Source of the DNA: Massilia sp. Root335
Lineage (GTDB): Bacteria; Pseudomonadota; Gammaproteobacteria; Burkholderiales; Burkholderiaceae_D
Assembly (NCBI RefSeq): GCF_001425685.1
Contig: NZ_LMCY01000015.1
Span: 307-64,306 of the forward strand
DNA length: 64,000 bases
Direction of reading: 5' to 3'
A program made the translations under genes and the position numbers. Position 1 is the stretch's first letter. Each line of letters opens with the position of its first letter. The notes below the pieces were generated by a model that was given only the letters and a program-made list of their open reading frames with translations, was not told the DNA's origin and did not search any database. Shown piece by piece: positions 8,324 through 18,000 of the stretch.

Positions 8324-11300
8324 ATGACCCAACTGCATGACTACATCGGAAGAGCAGGCATCGTCGTCGCCATGAGCATGGCGGCGCATGCCGGTGCCGC
8401 GCATGCCGAGGACGTGCCGCAGCCGTTCAACATACCGGCCGGCGCGGCGACGCACTCCATTCCCGAATTCGCGCGCCAGGCCGGCATCAATATCCTGGCC
8501 TCGGCCGATATTCTGGACGGCGTGACGACCAATGCACTGGTGGGCACGTTCGTCATCTCCGAAGCAGTCGACCGGCTGCTCAAGGGCACCAGCCTGATCG
8601 GACGGATCGGCGCGAGCGGCACCGTCGTGATTCTGAAACGCCCCGCGGGTACACGCGACAACGCGTCGAGCGGTTCCAATATGACGGAGGAGACAATGAC
8701 AAAATCTGGCATTCCCAGCCAACGAAAGGCGACCTGTTGCGCGGTATCGGCGGCGGTCATGATGATGGGCGCGCCGCTGGCGCATGCGCAGGCCCAGGGC
8801 GTCGACCAGCCGGCCCAGGCGGCCGGCGACGCCGGCGCGGTGAAGCAGGTGAAAGTGGTCGGCACCCGCGCGTCGCAGCAATCGAGCATCGAGCGCAAGA
8901 AGAACGCGGCCACCGCGATCGATTCGATCGTCGCCGAGGACGTGGGCGCCCTGCCCGACCGGAACGTCGGCGAGGCGATCTCGCGCATGGCCGGCATCGC
9001 GCTGGACCGGGGCGACTTCGGCGAGGGCGTGACGGTGGCCGTGCGCGGCAACGGCCCGGAGCTGACGCGGGTGGAACTCGACGGCCAGGCCGTGCAGTCG
9101 GCCGGCGGCAGCGACATGAACGGCGGCGGCGACGGCCGCGGCATGGAATTCCGCCAGTTGTCGGCGGACCTGATCAAGAGCGTGGACGTGGTCAAGGGCT
9201 CGACCGCCGACATGACCGAGGGCGCCCTCGGCGGCGGCATCCAGATCAAGACGCGCACCGGCCTCGATTTCAAGAAGCCGTTCGCCTCGCTGCGCCTGGC
9301 CGGCAGCCAGAGCAGCTTGAACAAGAAGTGGGAACCGGACGCCAACCTGATCCTCGCGGACAAGTTCATGCACGGGCGCCTGGGCGTGGTGCTGAATGCC
9401 TCGACCACGACGCTGGACAACGAAGGGCACCTGGCCCAGGTGTCGGGCAGCAACCAGGGCTATTACCGCCTGTACGACTTCGACAACTCGCCGCAGAAGA
9501 CCTTCAGCTTCCAGCCGGGCACCGTCAACACGGCCGACGCGGCGACCGGCAACCCGATCCTGTCCTCGCCCCTGATCGGCGGCGGCAGCTTCAATTCGGC
9601 CACGCCGCTCGACCTGATCACCCGGTCGGCCGCCGCCCAGAGCAAGGCCGACTGCATGGGCGCGTTCCCCGCGTTGAGCGCGGCGCAGTTGAACACGATC
9701 GTGTCGGCCAACCGCACCGCGGCCCAGACGCAGCGCACGAATGAGCTGAACACCTGCCTGAACCAGTGGAACGACTACACCCCGTCGGGTCCGCGCTACG
9801 TCGTCAGGCGCGAGATCGACCGCCGCCAGAACCTCGACCTGCGCGCCGACTTCAAGGTGAGCGACGAGCTGACGGTGTACGCCAAGGGCAGCTACAACAA
9901 GCGCCACGACGACATCAATTCGCTGTCGTTCTCGATGGGTAATTTCAGCGTGCAGAACGGCGCGACCAACGTCGAACCGGGTTCCGCGGTGGTCGACGCC
10001 AACCACCACCTGCTGAAATACACGTTCGACAACACGAACAGCAACGGCGTGGCCAAGACCGGCCAGAGCCACGGCATCGGCGTCACCACCGCGCGTTACC
10101 TGCAGCTGGGCGGCGCCTTCAAGCGCGGCGGGCTGACCTCGGAATTCTTCGTCGGCGACGCCCGGTCCGATTTCAAGAAGGGCGTCAAGGACCTGACACT
10201 GAACGACTACTACGGCTCGGGCACCCTGCAAGTGCTGCCGAACGGCCTGTGGGGCTACAGCTTCCCGGGCTTCAACCCGACCGACAACTCGGACCTGTCG
10301 CGCTTCGCCAAGCTGTATCCGCGCGGCGCCAGCGGGGCCGTCCCGCTGAGCACCTACATCACCACGGCCACGCCCGCGTACACGGCCGCCCAGCAGAACG
10401 CGGTCACGTCCTCGCCGAACCTGACCTGGGTCCCGACGATGTACTTCAGCGAGGAGCGCACCGCGAAGCTCGACGTGACGTGGGCCACGCCGGAGTCCAT
10501 CCCCTTCTTCAAGCGCTTCAAGACCGGCTACAACCTGCGCGACACGCGCAACGACAACTGGAACATCAACAACGGCGGCTACATCCTGCGCAATGCGGTG
10601 GGGAGCTACGGCAAGCCGGGCTATGTCGAACCGCTCGTCATGCCCTCGCCGACCCTGCGCAGCACGATGTACGGCTGCGCCGACACGCCCGGCTCGCTGG
10701 CGCCCGGCGGCAACAAGTGCGTGTACGGCTGGATCCCGAAAGGCGACATCCGCCAGATCCTGGACGGCGCCTCGGTCATGACCACCGACCAGTTCATGGA
10801 CATGCTCAAGCAGGTCATGACCCTGAAGGCCACGCCCACGCAGTTCTTCAGCGGCGCCAGCGGCCGGCCGGCGGGCCTGATCGACAACTGGACCCAGATC
10901 GACGTCGAGAAGCTGTTCGGCATCCTGAACATCCCCAACACCAACTTCGACTGCGTCAAGCAGTGCACCGCCAACGACGGCCAGCTCCACGACCAGCCGG
11001 CCCAGCACCTGAAGGAACGCACCGATGCGTTCTACCTGATGGGCGACTTCGGCCTGGACCACATCCCGTTCACCGACCGCCCGCTGCCGTTCGGCTGGGA
11101 ACTGGACGGCAACGTGGGCGTGCGCTACGTGCGCACCAAGGTCCACGGCACCGGCATGATGAGCTTCACGTCGATCACCAAGACGGCCAGCTTCGACCCG
11201 GACGTGCCGGACGCGGTGGGCGGCACCGTGACCAACACGGTACAGCAAAGCACGGTCACGGACGCCAAGACGTCGGACGTGCTCCCGAGCCTGAACCTGG

Positions 11301-12268
11301 CCGCCTGGGTCATGCCGGACAAGCTGGTGCTGCGCTACAGCGCGGCCAAGACCGTCGCGCGGCCGCCGGTGTCGCGCCTGCTGGCATCCGGTTCGTGCAC
11401 CTACAACGAGGTGCTGGCCGGCCAGGGCGAAGACCCGCAGAAATGCTCGGGCACCGTGGGCAATCCGGCCCTGCAGGCGCAGAAGAACATCAACCAGAAC
11501 CTGTCGCTCGAATACTATCCGAACAAGGATACGATGTTCACGATCGCCGGGTTCCGCCAGCAGGGCAAGGTCGGTCCCGCGATCGCGCAGGGCGTGTCGA
11601 AGTCGCCGCTGTTCGCCAACACGAACCTGATCGATCCGGTCTCCGGCGCGTCGCTGGGCGACCTCCTGTTCAACTACTCGACCTGGATCAACGGTTCCAC
11701 GACGGGCCGCAAGGGCCTCGAGTTCAGCACCAAGACCGCGTTCACCTTCCTGCCCTGGTTCTTCCGCTACACCGGCTTCGACGGCAACTACACGAAGATG
11801 CACTCGGCGACGACGACGGCCAACATCGTCGACCTGCTGACCGGCGTCCCGCTGCCGCCGCAGAACGAGTCGAAGTACACCTACAACGCGGCCCTGTGGT
11901 ACGACGACGGCCGGCTGTCGGCGCGGATCGCGGTGCAGGCCGTCGGCTCGCACTTCAACTGCATCGCGGCCTGCGGCGGGTCGACCAGCATGCTGAACTA
12001 CCCGAACGTCGGCGGCGGCCGCATCGGCATGCCGTACAACCCCGGTTCGCCCAACTTCACGGACGCCACCCGCTTCATCGACGGCAAGATCTCGTACAAG
12101 ATCACGCCGGCGGTCGAGGTCTTCGTCGAAGGGCGCAACCTCGGCAACGCGACCACCTCGCACAGCCAGGGCGCGTTCACGCCGTTCGCCGACGGCACCG
12201 CGAACCTGCTCGATTACGCCTATTCCGGCCGCCGCATCATGGTCGGCGTGAACTTCCGCACCCTTTGA
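8324..12268 (+). CDS. giant TonB-dependent receptor with STN signalling domain
   Basis: A 1314-residue outer-membrane receptor. In order: signal peptide (1-28); STN domain (about 33-105) for contact with FecR; a linker that contains a complete second signal-peptide-like segment (125-156, basic start, hydrophobic core, AHAQA end); TonB box region (VKVVGTRAS, about 176-183); plug (to about 320); and a long beta-barrel ending in an aromatic YSGRRIMVGVNF strand. It would import pectin-derived oligosaccharides using TonB energy and signal through the adjacent FecR. SD AGGAGAGAG precedes the start. An internal GGAGGAG-ACA-ATG (start at 8696) could give an STN-less form. No SusD partner follows; pectate lyase is 16 bp downstream. 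It is paralogous to the receptors at 23064, 28068 and 45242. Confidence 0.9.
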   Translation: MTQLHDYIGRAGIVVAMSMAAHAGAAHAEDVPQPFNIPAGAATHSIPEFARQAGINILASADILDGVTTNALVGTFVISEAVDRLLKGTSLIGRIGASGTVVILKRPAGTRDNASSGSNMTEETMTKSGIPSQRKATCCAVSAAVMMMGAPLAHAQAQGVDQPAQAAGDAGAVKQVKVVGTRASQQSSIERKKNAATAIDSIVAEDVGALPDRNVGEAISRMAGIALDRGDFGEGVTVAVRGNGPELTRVELDGQAVQSAGGSDMNGGGDGRGMEFRQLSADLIKSVDVVKGSTADMTEGALGGGIQIKTRTGLDFKKPFASLRLAGSQSSLNKKWEPDANLILADKFMHGRLGVVLNASTTTLDNEGHLAQVSGSNQGYYRLYDFDNSPQKTFSFQPGTVNTADAATGNPILSSPLIGGGSFNSATPLDLITRSAAAQSKADCMGAFPALSAAQLNTIVSANRTAAQTQRTNELNTCLNQWNDYTPSGPRYVVRREIDRRQNLDLRADFKVSDELTVYAKGSYNKRHDDINSLSFSMGNFSVQNGATNVEPGSAVVDANHHLLKYTFDNTNSNGVAKTGQSHGIGVTTARYLQLGGAFKRGGLTSEFFVGDARSDFKKGVKDLTLNDYYGSGTLQVLPNGLWGYSFPGFNPTDNSDLSRFAKLYPRGASGAVPLSTYITTATPAYTAAQQNAVTSSPNLTWVPTMYFSEERTAKLDVTWATPESIPFFKRFKTGYNLRDTRNDNWNINNGGYILRNAVGSYGKPGYVEPLVMPSPTLRSTMYGCADTPGSLAPGGNKCVYGWIPKGDIRQILDGASVMTTDQFMDMLKQVMTLKATPTQFFSGASGRPAGLIDNWTQIDVEKLFGILNIPNTNFDCVKQCTANDGQLHDQPAQHLKERTDAFYLMGDFGLDHIPFTDRPLPFGWELDGNVGVRYVRTKVHGTGMMSFTSITKTASFDPDVPDAVGGTVTNTVQQSTVTDAKTSDVLPSLNLAAWVMPDKLVLRYSAAKTVARPPVSRLLASGSCTYNEVLAGQGEDPQKCSGTVGNPALQAQKNINQNLSLEYYPNKDTMFTIAGFRQQGKVGPAIAQGVSKSPLFANTNLIDPVSGASLGDLLFNYSTWINGSTTGRKGLEFSTKTAFTFLPWFFRYTGFDGNYTKMHSATTTANIVDLLTGVPLPPQNESKYTYNAALWYDDGRLSARIAVQAVGSHFNCIAACGGSTSMLNYPNVGGGRIGMPYNPGSPNFTDATRFIDGKISYKITPAVEVFVEGRNLGNATTSHSQGAFTPFADGTANLLDYAYSGRRIMVGVNFRTL
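8686..8698 (+). promoter_or_regulatory. internal ribosome binding site and start inside receptor
   Basis: GGAGGAG (8686-8692) lies 3 bases before an in-frame ATG (8696-8698). Translation from there yields a receptor with its own signal peptide but no STN domain. The paralogue at 23064 has the nearly identical GGAGGAG-ACC-ATG as its true start. The site therefore looks like the preserved original start of an STN-less receptor to which an STN module was joined. Whether it is used is unknown. Confidence 0.5.
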
Positions 12269-12284
12269 CCAGAAAGGTATCGCC

Positions 12285-14396
12285 ATGCGATTCAAGAATC
12301 CAACGCGGCTGGCCGTGGCCTGCGCCCTGGCGCTCGCCGCCCTTCCCGGCTTCGCCCAGGTGCCCGCCTTCCCGGGCGCCGTCGGCTTCGGCGCCAGCGC
12401 GACCGGCGGCCGCGGCGGCGCGATCGTGCACGTCACGAACCTGAACGACGCCGGCGCCGGCTCGTTCCGCGACGCCGTGAACGTCCCCAACCGGATCGTC
12501 GTGTTCGACGTGGGCGGCTACATCGTCCTGAAGTCGCCGGTGTCCGTCCAGGGCAACATCACGATCGCGGGCCAGACCGCGCCCGGCGACGGCGTCGGCA
12601 TCATGGGCGGCGAGGTCTCGCTCAGCAACAAGTCCAACATCATCGTGCGCGGCCTGCGCGTCCGCCAGGGCAACCTCGATCCGCTGACCGGCAAGAGCGC
12701 CATCGGCGCGTCGAAGACGACGAACTTCATCCTCGACCATTGTTCGATCGAGTACGGCCAATGGGATTCGTTCGACGCCGTCAAGGCCGTCGACTTCACC
12801 GTGCAGAACACGATCATCGCGAATCCGATCGGGCAGCAGTTCGGCGCCCACGTCGAGGGCGGGCCGTCCACGTTCTACCGCAACCTGTGGGTCAACGGCC
12901 ATAACCGCCAGCCGCTCTCCAAGGACAACACGCAGTTCATCAACAACGTCGTCTACGACTACCAGGCCGGCTACACGGTCGGGAATACGGGCGGGTACTT
13001 CTCGCACGACCTGGTCAACAATTATTTCGTCGCGGGTCCCGGCACGTCGACGACCAGCAATTACTACTACCAGGTGAACAACAAGCAGACCATCTACGCG
13101 GCCGGCAACTTCGCCGACACCAATCGCGACGGCACGCTGAACGGCAGCGCGCAGAACAAGGTGGGCAGTTCGATCCCGTCGGCCACGCCATGGGCGCCCG
13201 GGACCCCGGCGATTCCCGCGCTGGCGGCGGCCGACGCGTATTTCAACGTGACCGCATCTGCGGGCGTCTGGCCGCGCGATCCGGTCGACCAGGTCGCGGT
13301 GAGCGACACCCTGTCGGTGGGCACCCGGGGCAGCCTGACCAAGAACCAGGCCAGTACCGGCCTGCCCAACCTGGGTTACGGCATCCTGAACGGCGGCACG
13401 CCGCTGCCTGACCTGAACGGCGACGGCATCCCCGACTACTGGGCGCAGGCCTACGGCATCGGCACGAACGACCCCGCGGCCGCCGGCGCACCGTTCGGCA
13501 CGTCCGGGTACACGAACATCGAGGCCTACGCGAACAGCCTGATCCTGCCCGACCTGTGGACGGCGCAGGACATCGGCGGCGCCGCGCCGGCGGGCGCCGG
13601 CACCTACGATCCGCTCACGCAGACCTGGGTCCTGACGGGCGCCGGCAGCTTCGACCAGGCGCAGTTCGCGTCGCGGCCGTGGACGCCGGACGGCATGGTC
13701 ACCGCACGGATCGACGCCCTCGGCGCAGGCCAGGCCGGCGTGATGGTGCGCGGCGCCACGGGCGCACAGGCCGCGTTCGTGGCCCTCGTCCTCGACGCGT
13801 CCGGCACGCTCAAGCTGCTGTCGCGCCCCACCGACGGCGCCGCGACGGCCACCGTGCAGGGCACCGGCTTCGCCGCCGGCACCTGGCTGCGCCTGCGCCA
13901 GGGCGGCGACACGTTCACGGCGTCCACGAGCGCGGACGGTGTCGTGTGGACGCCGTTCGACGCCGCCCACGCGACCCTCGCGGCGAACGCGCGGGCCGGC
14001 GTCGGCGTCGCGTCCGGCGACGCTGGCGTGCGCACTGCCGCCACGCTGTCGCACGTGGCGGCGGGCGCGGGCTTCTACCAGGACGTGACGGCCAGCGTCA
14101 AGATCACCCGGTCGGGCTTCACGCTGAACCGCACGAACGGCATGTGGAACGGCACCGTGACCTTCACCAACGCGTCGGCCGCGCCGTTGTCCGGCACGCT
14201 GCTGTTCCGCCTCGATGCGCTGACCGGCGGCGTCACGCTGGCCAACCAGGCCGGCAGCGACGGCGCCGCGCCGTTCCTCGTGCTGCCCGTGTCCGCGCTG
14301 GCGCCGGGCGCATCGGCGACCGTCGCCACCAGCTTCCTGAACCCGGCCCGCGCGGCCATCGGCTACGTCCCCAAACTCTACACCGGCACGCTCTGA
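12285..14396 (+). CDS. secreted pectate lyase, multidomain
   Basis: A 703-residue protein: signal peptide (1-24), a parallel beta-helix pectate-lyase domain (about 26-400) and two C-terminal beta domains. The lyase core shows PGAVGFGASATGGRGG at the start, SFRDAV, ITIAGQTAPGDGV, DHCSIEYGQWDSFD and NGHNRQP, the last containing the likely catalytic Arg. These are typical of PL1-type enzymes that cleave polygalacturonate by calcium-dependent beta-elimination. A dockerin-like DLNGDGIPDYW segment (about 375-385) marks the domain boundary. Residues about 415-595 look like a concanavalin/DUF1349-type beta-sandwich, and about 600-703 like an Ig-like domain. It sits 16 bp after the receptor in the same operon. 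The lyase call is firm; exact subfamily is not assigned. Confidence 0.87.
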   Translation: MRFKNPTRLAVACALALAALPGFAQVPAFPGAVGFGASATGGRGGAIVHVTNLNDAGAGSFRDAVNVPNRIVVFDVGGYIVLKSPVSVQGNITIAGQTAPGDGVGIMGGEVSLSNKSNIIVRGLRVRQGNLDPLTGKSAIGASKTTNFILDHCSIEYGQWDSFDAVKAVDFTVQNTIIANPIGQQFGAHVEGGPSTFYRNLWVNGHNRQPLSKDNTQFINNVVYDYQAGYTVGNTGGYFSHDLVNNYFVAGPGTSTTSNYYYQVNNKQTIYAAGNFADTNRDGTLNGSAQNKVGSSIPSATPWAPGTPAIPALAAADAYFNVTASAGVWPRDPVDQVAVSDTLSVGTRGSLTKNQASTGLPNLGYGILNGGTPLPDLNGDGIPDYWAQAYGIGTNDPAAAGAPFGTSGYTNIEAYANSLILPDLWTAQDIGGAAPAGAGTYDPLTQTWVLTGAGSFDQAQFASRPWTPDGMVTARIDALGAGQAGVMVRGATGAQAAFVALVLDASGTLKLLSRPTDGAATATVQGTGFAAGTWLRLRQGGDTFTASTSADGVVWTPFDAAHATLAANARAGVGVASGDAGVRTAATLSHVAAGAGFYQDVTASVKITRSGFTLNRTNGMWNGTVTFTNASAAPLSGTLLFRLDALTGGVTLANQAGSDGAAPFLVLPVSALAPGASATVATSFLNPARAAIGYVPKLYTGTL

Positions 14397-14406
14397 GGAG
14401 ACCGTC

Positions 14407-15006
14407 ATGCACATCCTGAAATCGCTGCTGCTGCGCACCCTGCTCGCCGCCGGCACGTTCGCCGCCGCCGGCTGCGCCTGCGCCAACCCGCTGTACCACG
14501 TGACGGTCGATACCCGCACGCTGCCGGGCACGGGCGGCTACGTCGACTTCCTGTTCGCCGGGCCCTTATCTCCCACCTCGCCCGCCGCGCCCACCGCCAC
14601 CGTCGCCCGCGTGACGGGGGCGTTCGACGACGCCGCCAACTTCGCATGGGGCAGCCCGCACGGCACGCTGGCCTCCAGCCTCGTGCTGGGCAACGGCGAC
14701 GAGTACGGCGCATGGCTGGGCTTCGGCGGCATCCTCGCGTTCGACGTGGCGTTTGGCGGCATCGAGGCGCCCGGCGCGTCCGGCATGGATCTCTCGGTCG
14801 CCCTGCTGGGCGCCGACCGGTTCAGCTACGCGCCCGGCACGAGCGGCAACGTGGTCACGTTCAGCCTGCAGCCCGGCCAGGCGGACGGCGTGACCACCGA
14901 CGCCGCCCTGGCCGGCGTGACGCCGCTGCCCGAACCGGCCGCACTGGCGCAGATGGCGACCGGCTTCCTGCTGCTCGCCGGCGCGCTGCGGCGCCGGCGC
15001 CGCTGA
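14407..15006 (+). CDS. PEP-CTERM sorted surface protein
   Basis: A 199-residue protein with a signal peptide (about 1-27), a beta-rich secreted domain (YHVTVDTRTLPGTGGYVDF, about 30-165) and a C-terminal PEP-CTERM tail: PLPEPAALAQM, a hydrophobic helix, then RRRRR. In Gram-negative exopolysaccharide producers this tail is recognised by exosortase (EpsH/XrtA-type), anchoring or releasing the protein at the surface. The body has no recognised catalytic motif. It starts 10 bp after pectate lyase behind GAGGAG, so it is co-transcribed with a pectin operon, which suggests a surface or matrix role near the substrate. The function of the body is unknown. Confidence 0.8.
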   Translation: MHILKSLLLRTLLAAGTFAAAGCACANPLYHVTVDTRTLPGTGGYVDFLFAGPLSPTSPAAPTATVARVTGAFDDAANFAWGSPHGTLASSLVLGNGDEYGAWLGFGGILAFDVAFGGIEAPGASGMDLSVALLGADRFSYAPGTSGNVVTFSLQPGQADGVTTDAALAGVTPLPEPAALAQMATGFLLLAGALRRRRR

Positions 15007-15010
15007 ACCG

Positions 15011-15072
15011 GGCCGTTTTTTTCGTCTCCTTTTGGCTGTGTTCGCGATGGGTGCGCGCGCACGGCCTTTTTT
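15011..15072 (+). terminator. possible weak terminator or attenuator
   Basis: GGCCGT (15011-15016) can pair with ACGGCC (15061-15066), and the palindrome GTGCGCGCGCAC (15051-15062) overlaps it. A run of six T follows at 15067-15072. It could reduce readthrough from the PEP-CTERM gene into the DUF4450-type gene. The long loop makes this uncertain. Confidence 0.3.
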
Positions 15073-15083
15073 CTTGATCGCGC

Positions 15084-18000
15084 ATGAAACGACTCGCTTC
15101 CCTGCTTCCCATCGCCGTCTGCCTGGGCCTCGCCTTCCCCGTCCACGCCGACGAATCGCCCGAGACCCGCAACGCGCAACTGCATCCGAACCTGCGCGGC
15201 CAGGTCGCCCGGCCCCTGCGCTACCACCCGGATGGCGCGGACTTCGTGATCGACAACGGCACCGAATTCTTCAACCGCTCGCTGTACGGCGGCAACGATG
15301 CGTTCCGTGTCGACGGCGGCGACCGCCCCGAGTTCTCGCTGTACCTGCCCGGCCGCGGCGGCAACCTGCGGCTCGGCCTGCGCACGGCGGCCGGCACGCT
15401 GTGGCTGCACAACGCCGCCGACGTCGGCATGCGCTACCGCCCCGGCGAACTGCTGTACGACATCGCCGACCCGCTGCTCGGGCCGGAGGGCCGCATCCAC
15501 ATCGCCGCCGTCGCGTATGCCGACAGCCAGGGCCTGGGCGTTGAAATCCGCGGCGCACACCTGCCCGCTGGCGCGGAACTGGTGTTCGCCTTCGGCCCCG
15601 GCAACGGCCAGAAGGGGCAACGGGGCGGCGACATCGGCAGCGAGCGCGTGCCGATCAGCGAGTTCTTCCAGTTCGTGCCCGACTTCGCGCGCGACACGCG
15701 CTACGACGTGGACGACCGCGGCTTCGTGGCCGCCGGCCGGCGCGCGACGATCAGCGCGACGACCGGCAGTCCCGCGCGCGTGCGCCTGGCCGACGCGCGC
15801 CTGTGGAACGATCCCGCGGCGCTGCTCGCGTCGAGCCCGGGCGCCGGCCCGGCGGTGGCGGTCGGGACGCTGCCGCTGGGCGACGCGGCCATCGATCTCG
15901 CGCTGCAGGTCACGGGCGCCGCATTGCCGCCGCGCTTCGCCCCCGCCGACCTGGCCCCCAGCTTCGAAGCCGCCCGCAAGCACTTCAGCGAACTGCGCGA
16001 ACGCGTGCGCATCGACACGCCCGACCCGTGGCTGAACGCGGCCATGGGCGCGCTGAACGTGGCGGCCGATGCCGTCTGGGACGGCCAGCAGCACGCCATC
16101 ATGCACGGCGCCATCGCCTGGCGCATGAAGCTGCTCGGCTGGCGCGGCCCGTATGCGCTCGATGCGCTGGGCTGGCACGAGCGCGCGCGCGCCAACTTCG
16201 GCGTGTGGACAGAGCGCCAGGACGTCTCCCCGATCCCGGCCGCGCCGCCGCCGGCCGATCCGCGCGCGAACCTCGCGCGCAACGAACCGGGCCTGCATTC
16301 GAACGGCGCCATGAGCAGTTCGCACTACGACATGAACCTCGTGTTCGTCGACGCCCTGCTGCGCCACCTGCTGTGGACCGGCGACGTCGCCTACGCGCGC
16401 GCCGTGTGGCCCGTGCTGGAACGCCACCTCGCGTGGGAGCGGCGCCTGTTCCGGCGCGAATTCGGGCCGGACGGCCTGCCGCTGTACGACGCCTACGCCG
16501 CGATCTGGGCCAGCGACGACCTGTACTACGACGGCGGCGGCGTGACCCACGCATCGGCCTACAACGCGTGGCACAACGAGATGGCGGCCCGCATCGCCGC
16601 CCTGATCGGCAAGGATCCCACGCCGTACCGGCTCGAAGCGGCTGCCATCCGGCGCGCCATGCGCCGCGAGCTGTGGATGCCGGCGCGCGGCGCGTTCGCC
16701 GAATACCGCGACGTGCTGGGGCGCCGGCTGCTGCACCCGAGCTACGGCCTGTGGACCTTCTATCACACCATCGATTCGCAGGTGCCGACCGCGTTCGAGG
16801 CGGCGCGCATGGCCGCGGACCTCGACGCCCACCTGCGCGCGATCCCCGTGACGGGCCCCGGCGTGCCCGCCGACCGGCCCTACCGCGTGCTGTCCGAAAC
16901 GGATTGGATGCCGTATTCGTGGTCGATCAACAACGTCGTGTTCGACGAGAACCTGCATACGGCGCTCGCCTACTGGCAGGCGGGCCGCCCGGAGACCGCG
17001 TACGACATCGCCAAGGGCGCGGTGCTGGCCAGCCTGTATCTGGGGATCAGCCCCGGCAACATCGGCACGCTGAACTACCTCGACGTCTACCGGCGCGAAG
17101 CGCAGCGCGATTTCGCCGACGGCATCGGCGTGATGTCGCGCGCCATCGTCGAAGGCCTGTTCGGCGTGCGGCCGGACGCCCTCGCCGGCGTGCTGACCTT
17201 GCGTCCCGGCCTGCCGGCCGCATGGGACCACGCCGCGCTCACCCACCCGGACCTCGACCTGTCCTATCGCCGCAACGGCAACCGCGACAGCTGGACCGTC
17301 GCCCAGGCCGGCACGCGCTTCCGGCGCCTCGTCCTCGAGCTGCCGGCCCGCGGCGCCGGCGTGGCGCGGGTGACGGTCGACGGCCGCCCGGCCGCGTGGC
17401 AGGCCGTGCCCGACGCGGTCGGCGCACCCCGGCTGCGCATCGACCTGCCGTTCGGGCGCACCGCGGAGATCGAGGTCGCATGGCGCGGCGCGATGCCTGA
17501 CGCGCAATCGGCCCGCGCCACGGGCGCCGCGCGCGACGGCTTCACGCAGGTGCGCGAGGGCGACTTCACCTGGTGGCAGGCGCAAGCCAGGCCCAAGCCG
17601 CCCGGCGTGTGCACGCTGGCGGGTCCGGACTGGATCGACGGCGCGCCTATCGCCGGCACGAGCGTCGACCTGGCGCCGTGGTTCAACGACCGCGTGACCG
17701 AGATCTTCAAGGCCGGCAAATACCGGACGCCGCGCGCGCCCCACGTCACGCTGGCCCTGCCCGCGCAAGGCATCGGCGCCTGGGCCGGCCATCTGAACGC
17801 CCTGCCCGCCATCGACGACGCCGGCCTGCGCGCGCTGGACGGCGTGCTGGCGCTGCCGAACGGCCTGCGCTTCGCAACGCCGGGCGGCACGGGGCCCAAC
17901 ATCGTGTTCACTTCGCAATGGGACAACTACCCGCGCGCCGTGACGATCCCGCTGCACGGGCAGGCGCGCCGCGCCTTCCTGCTGATGGCGGGGTCGACCA

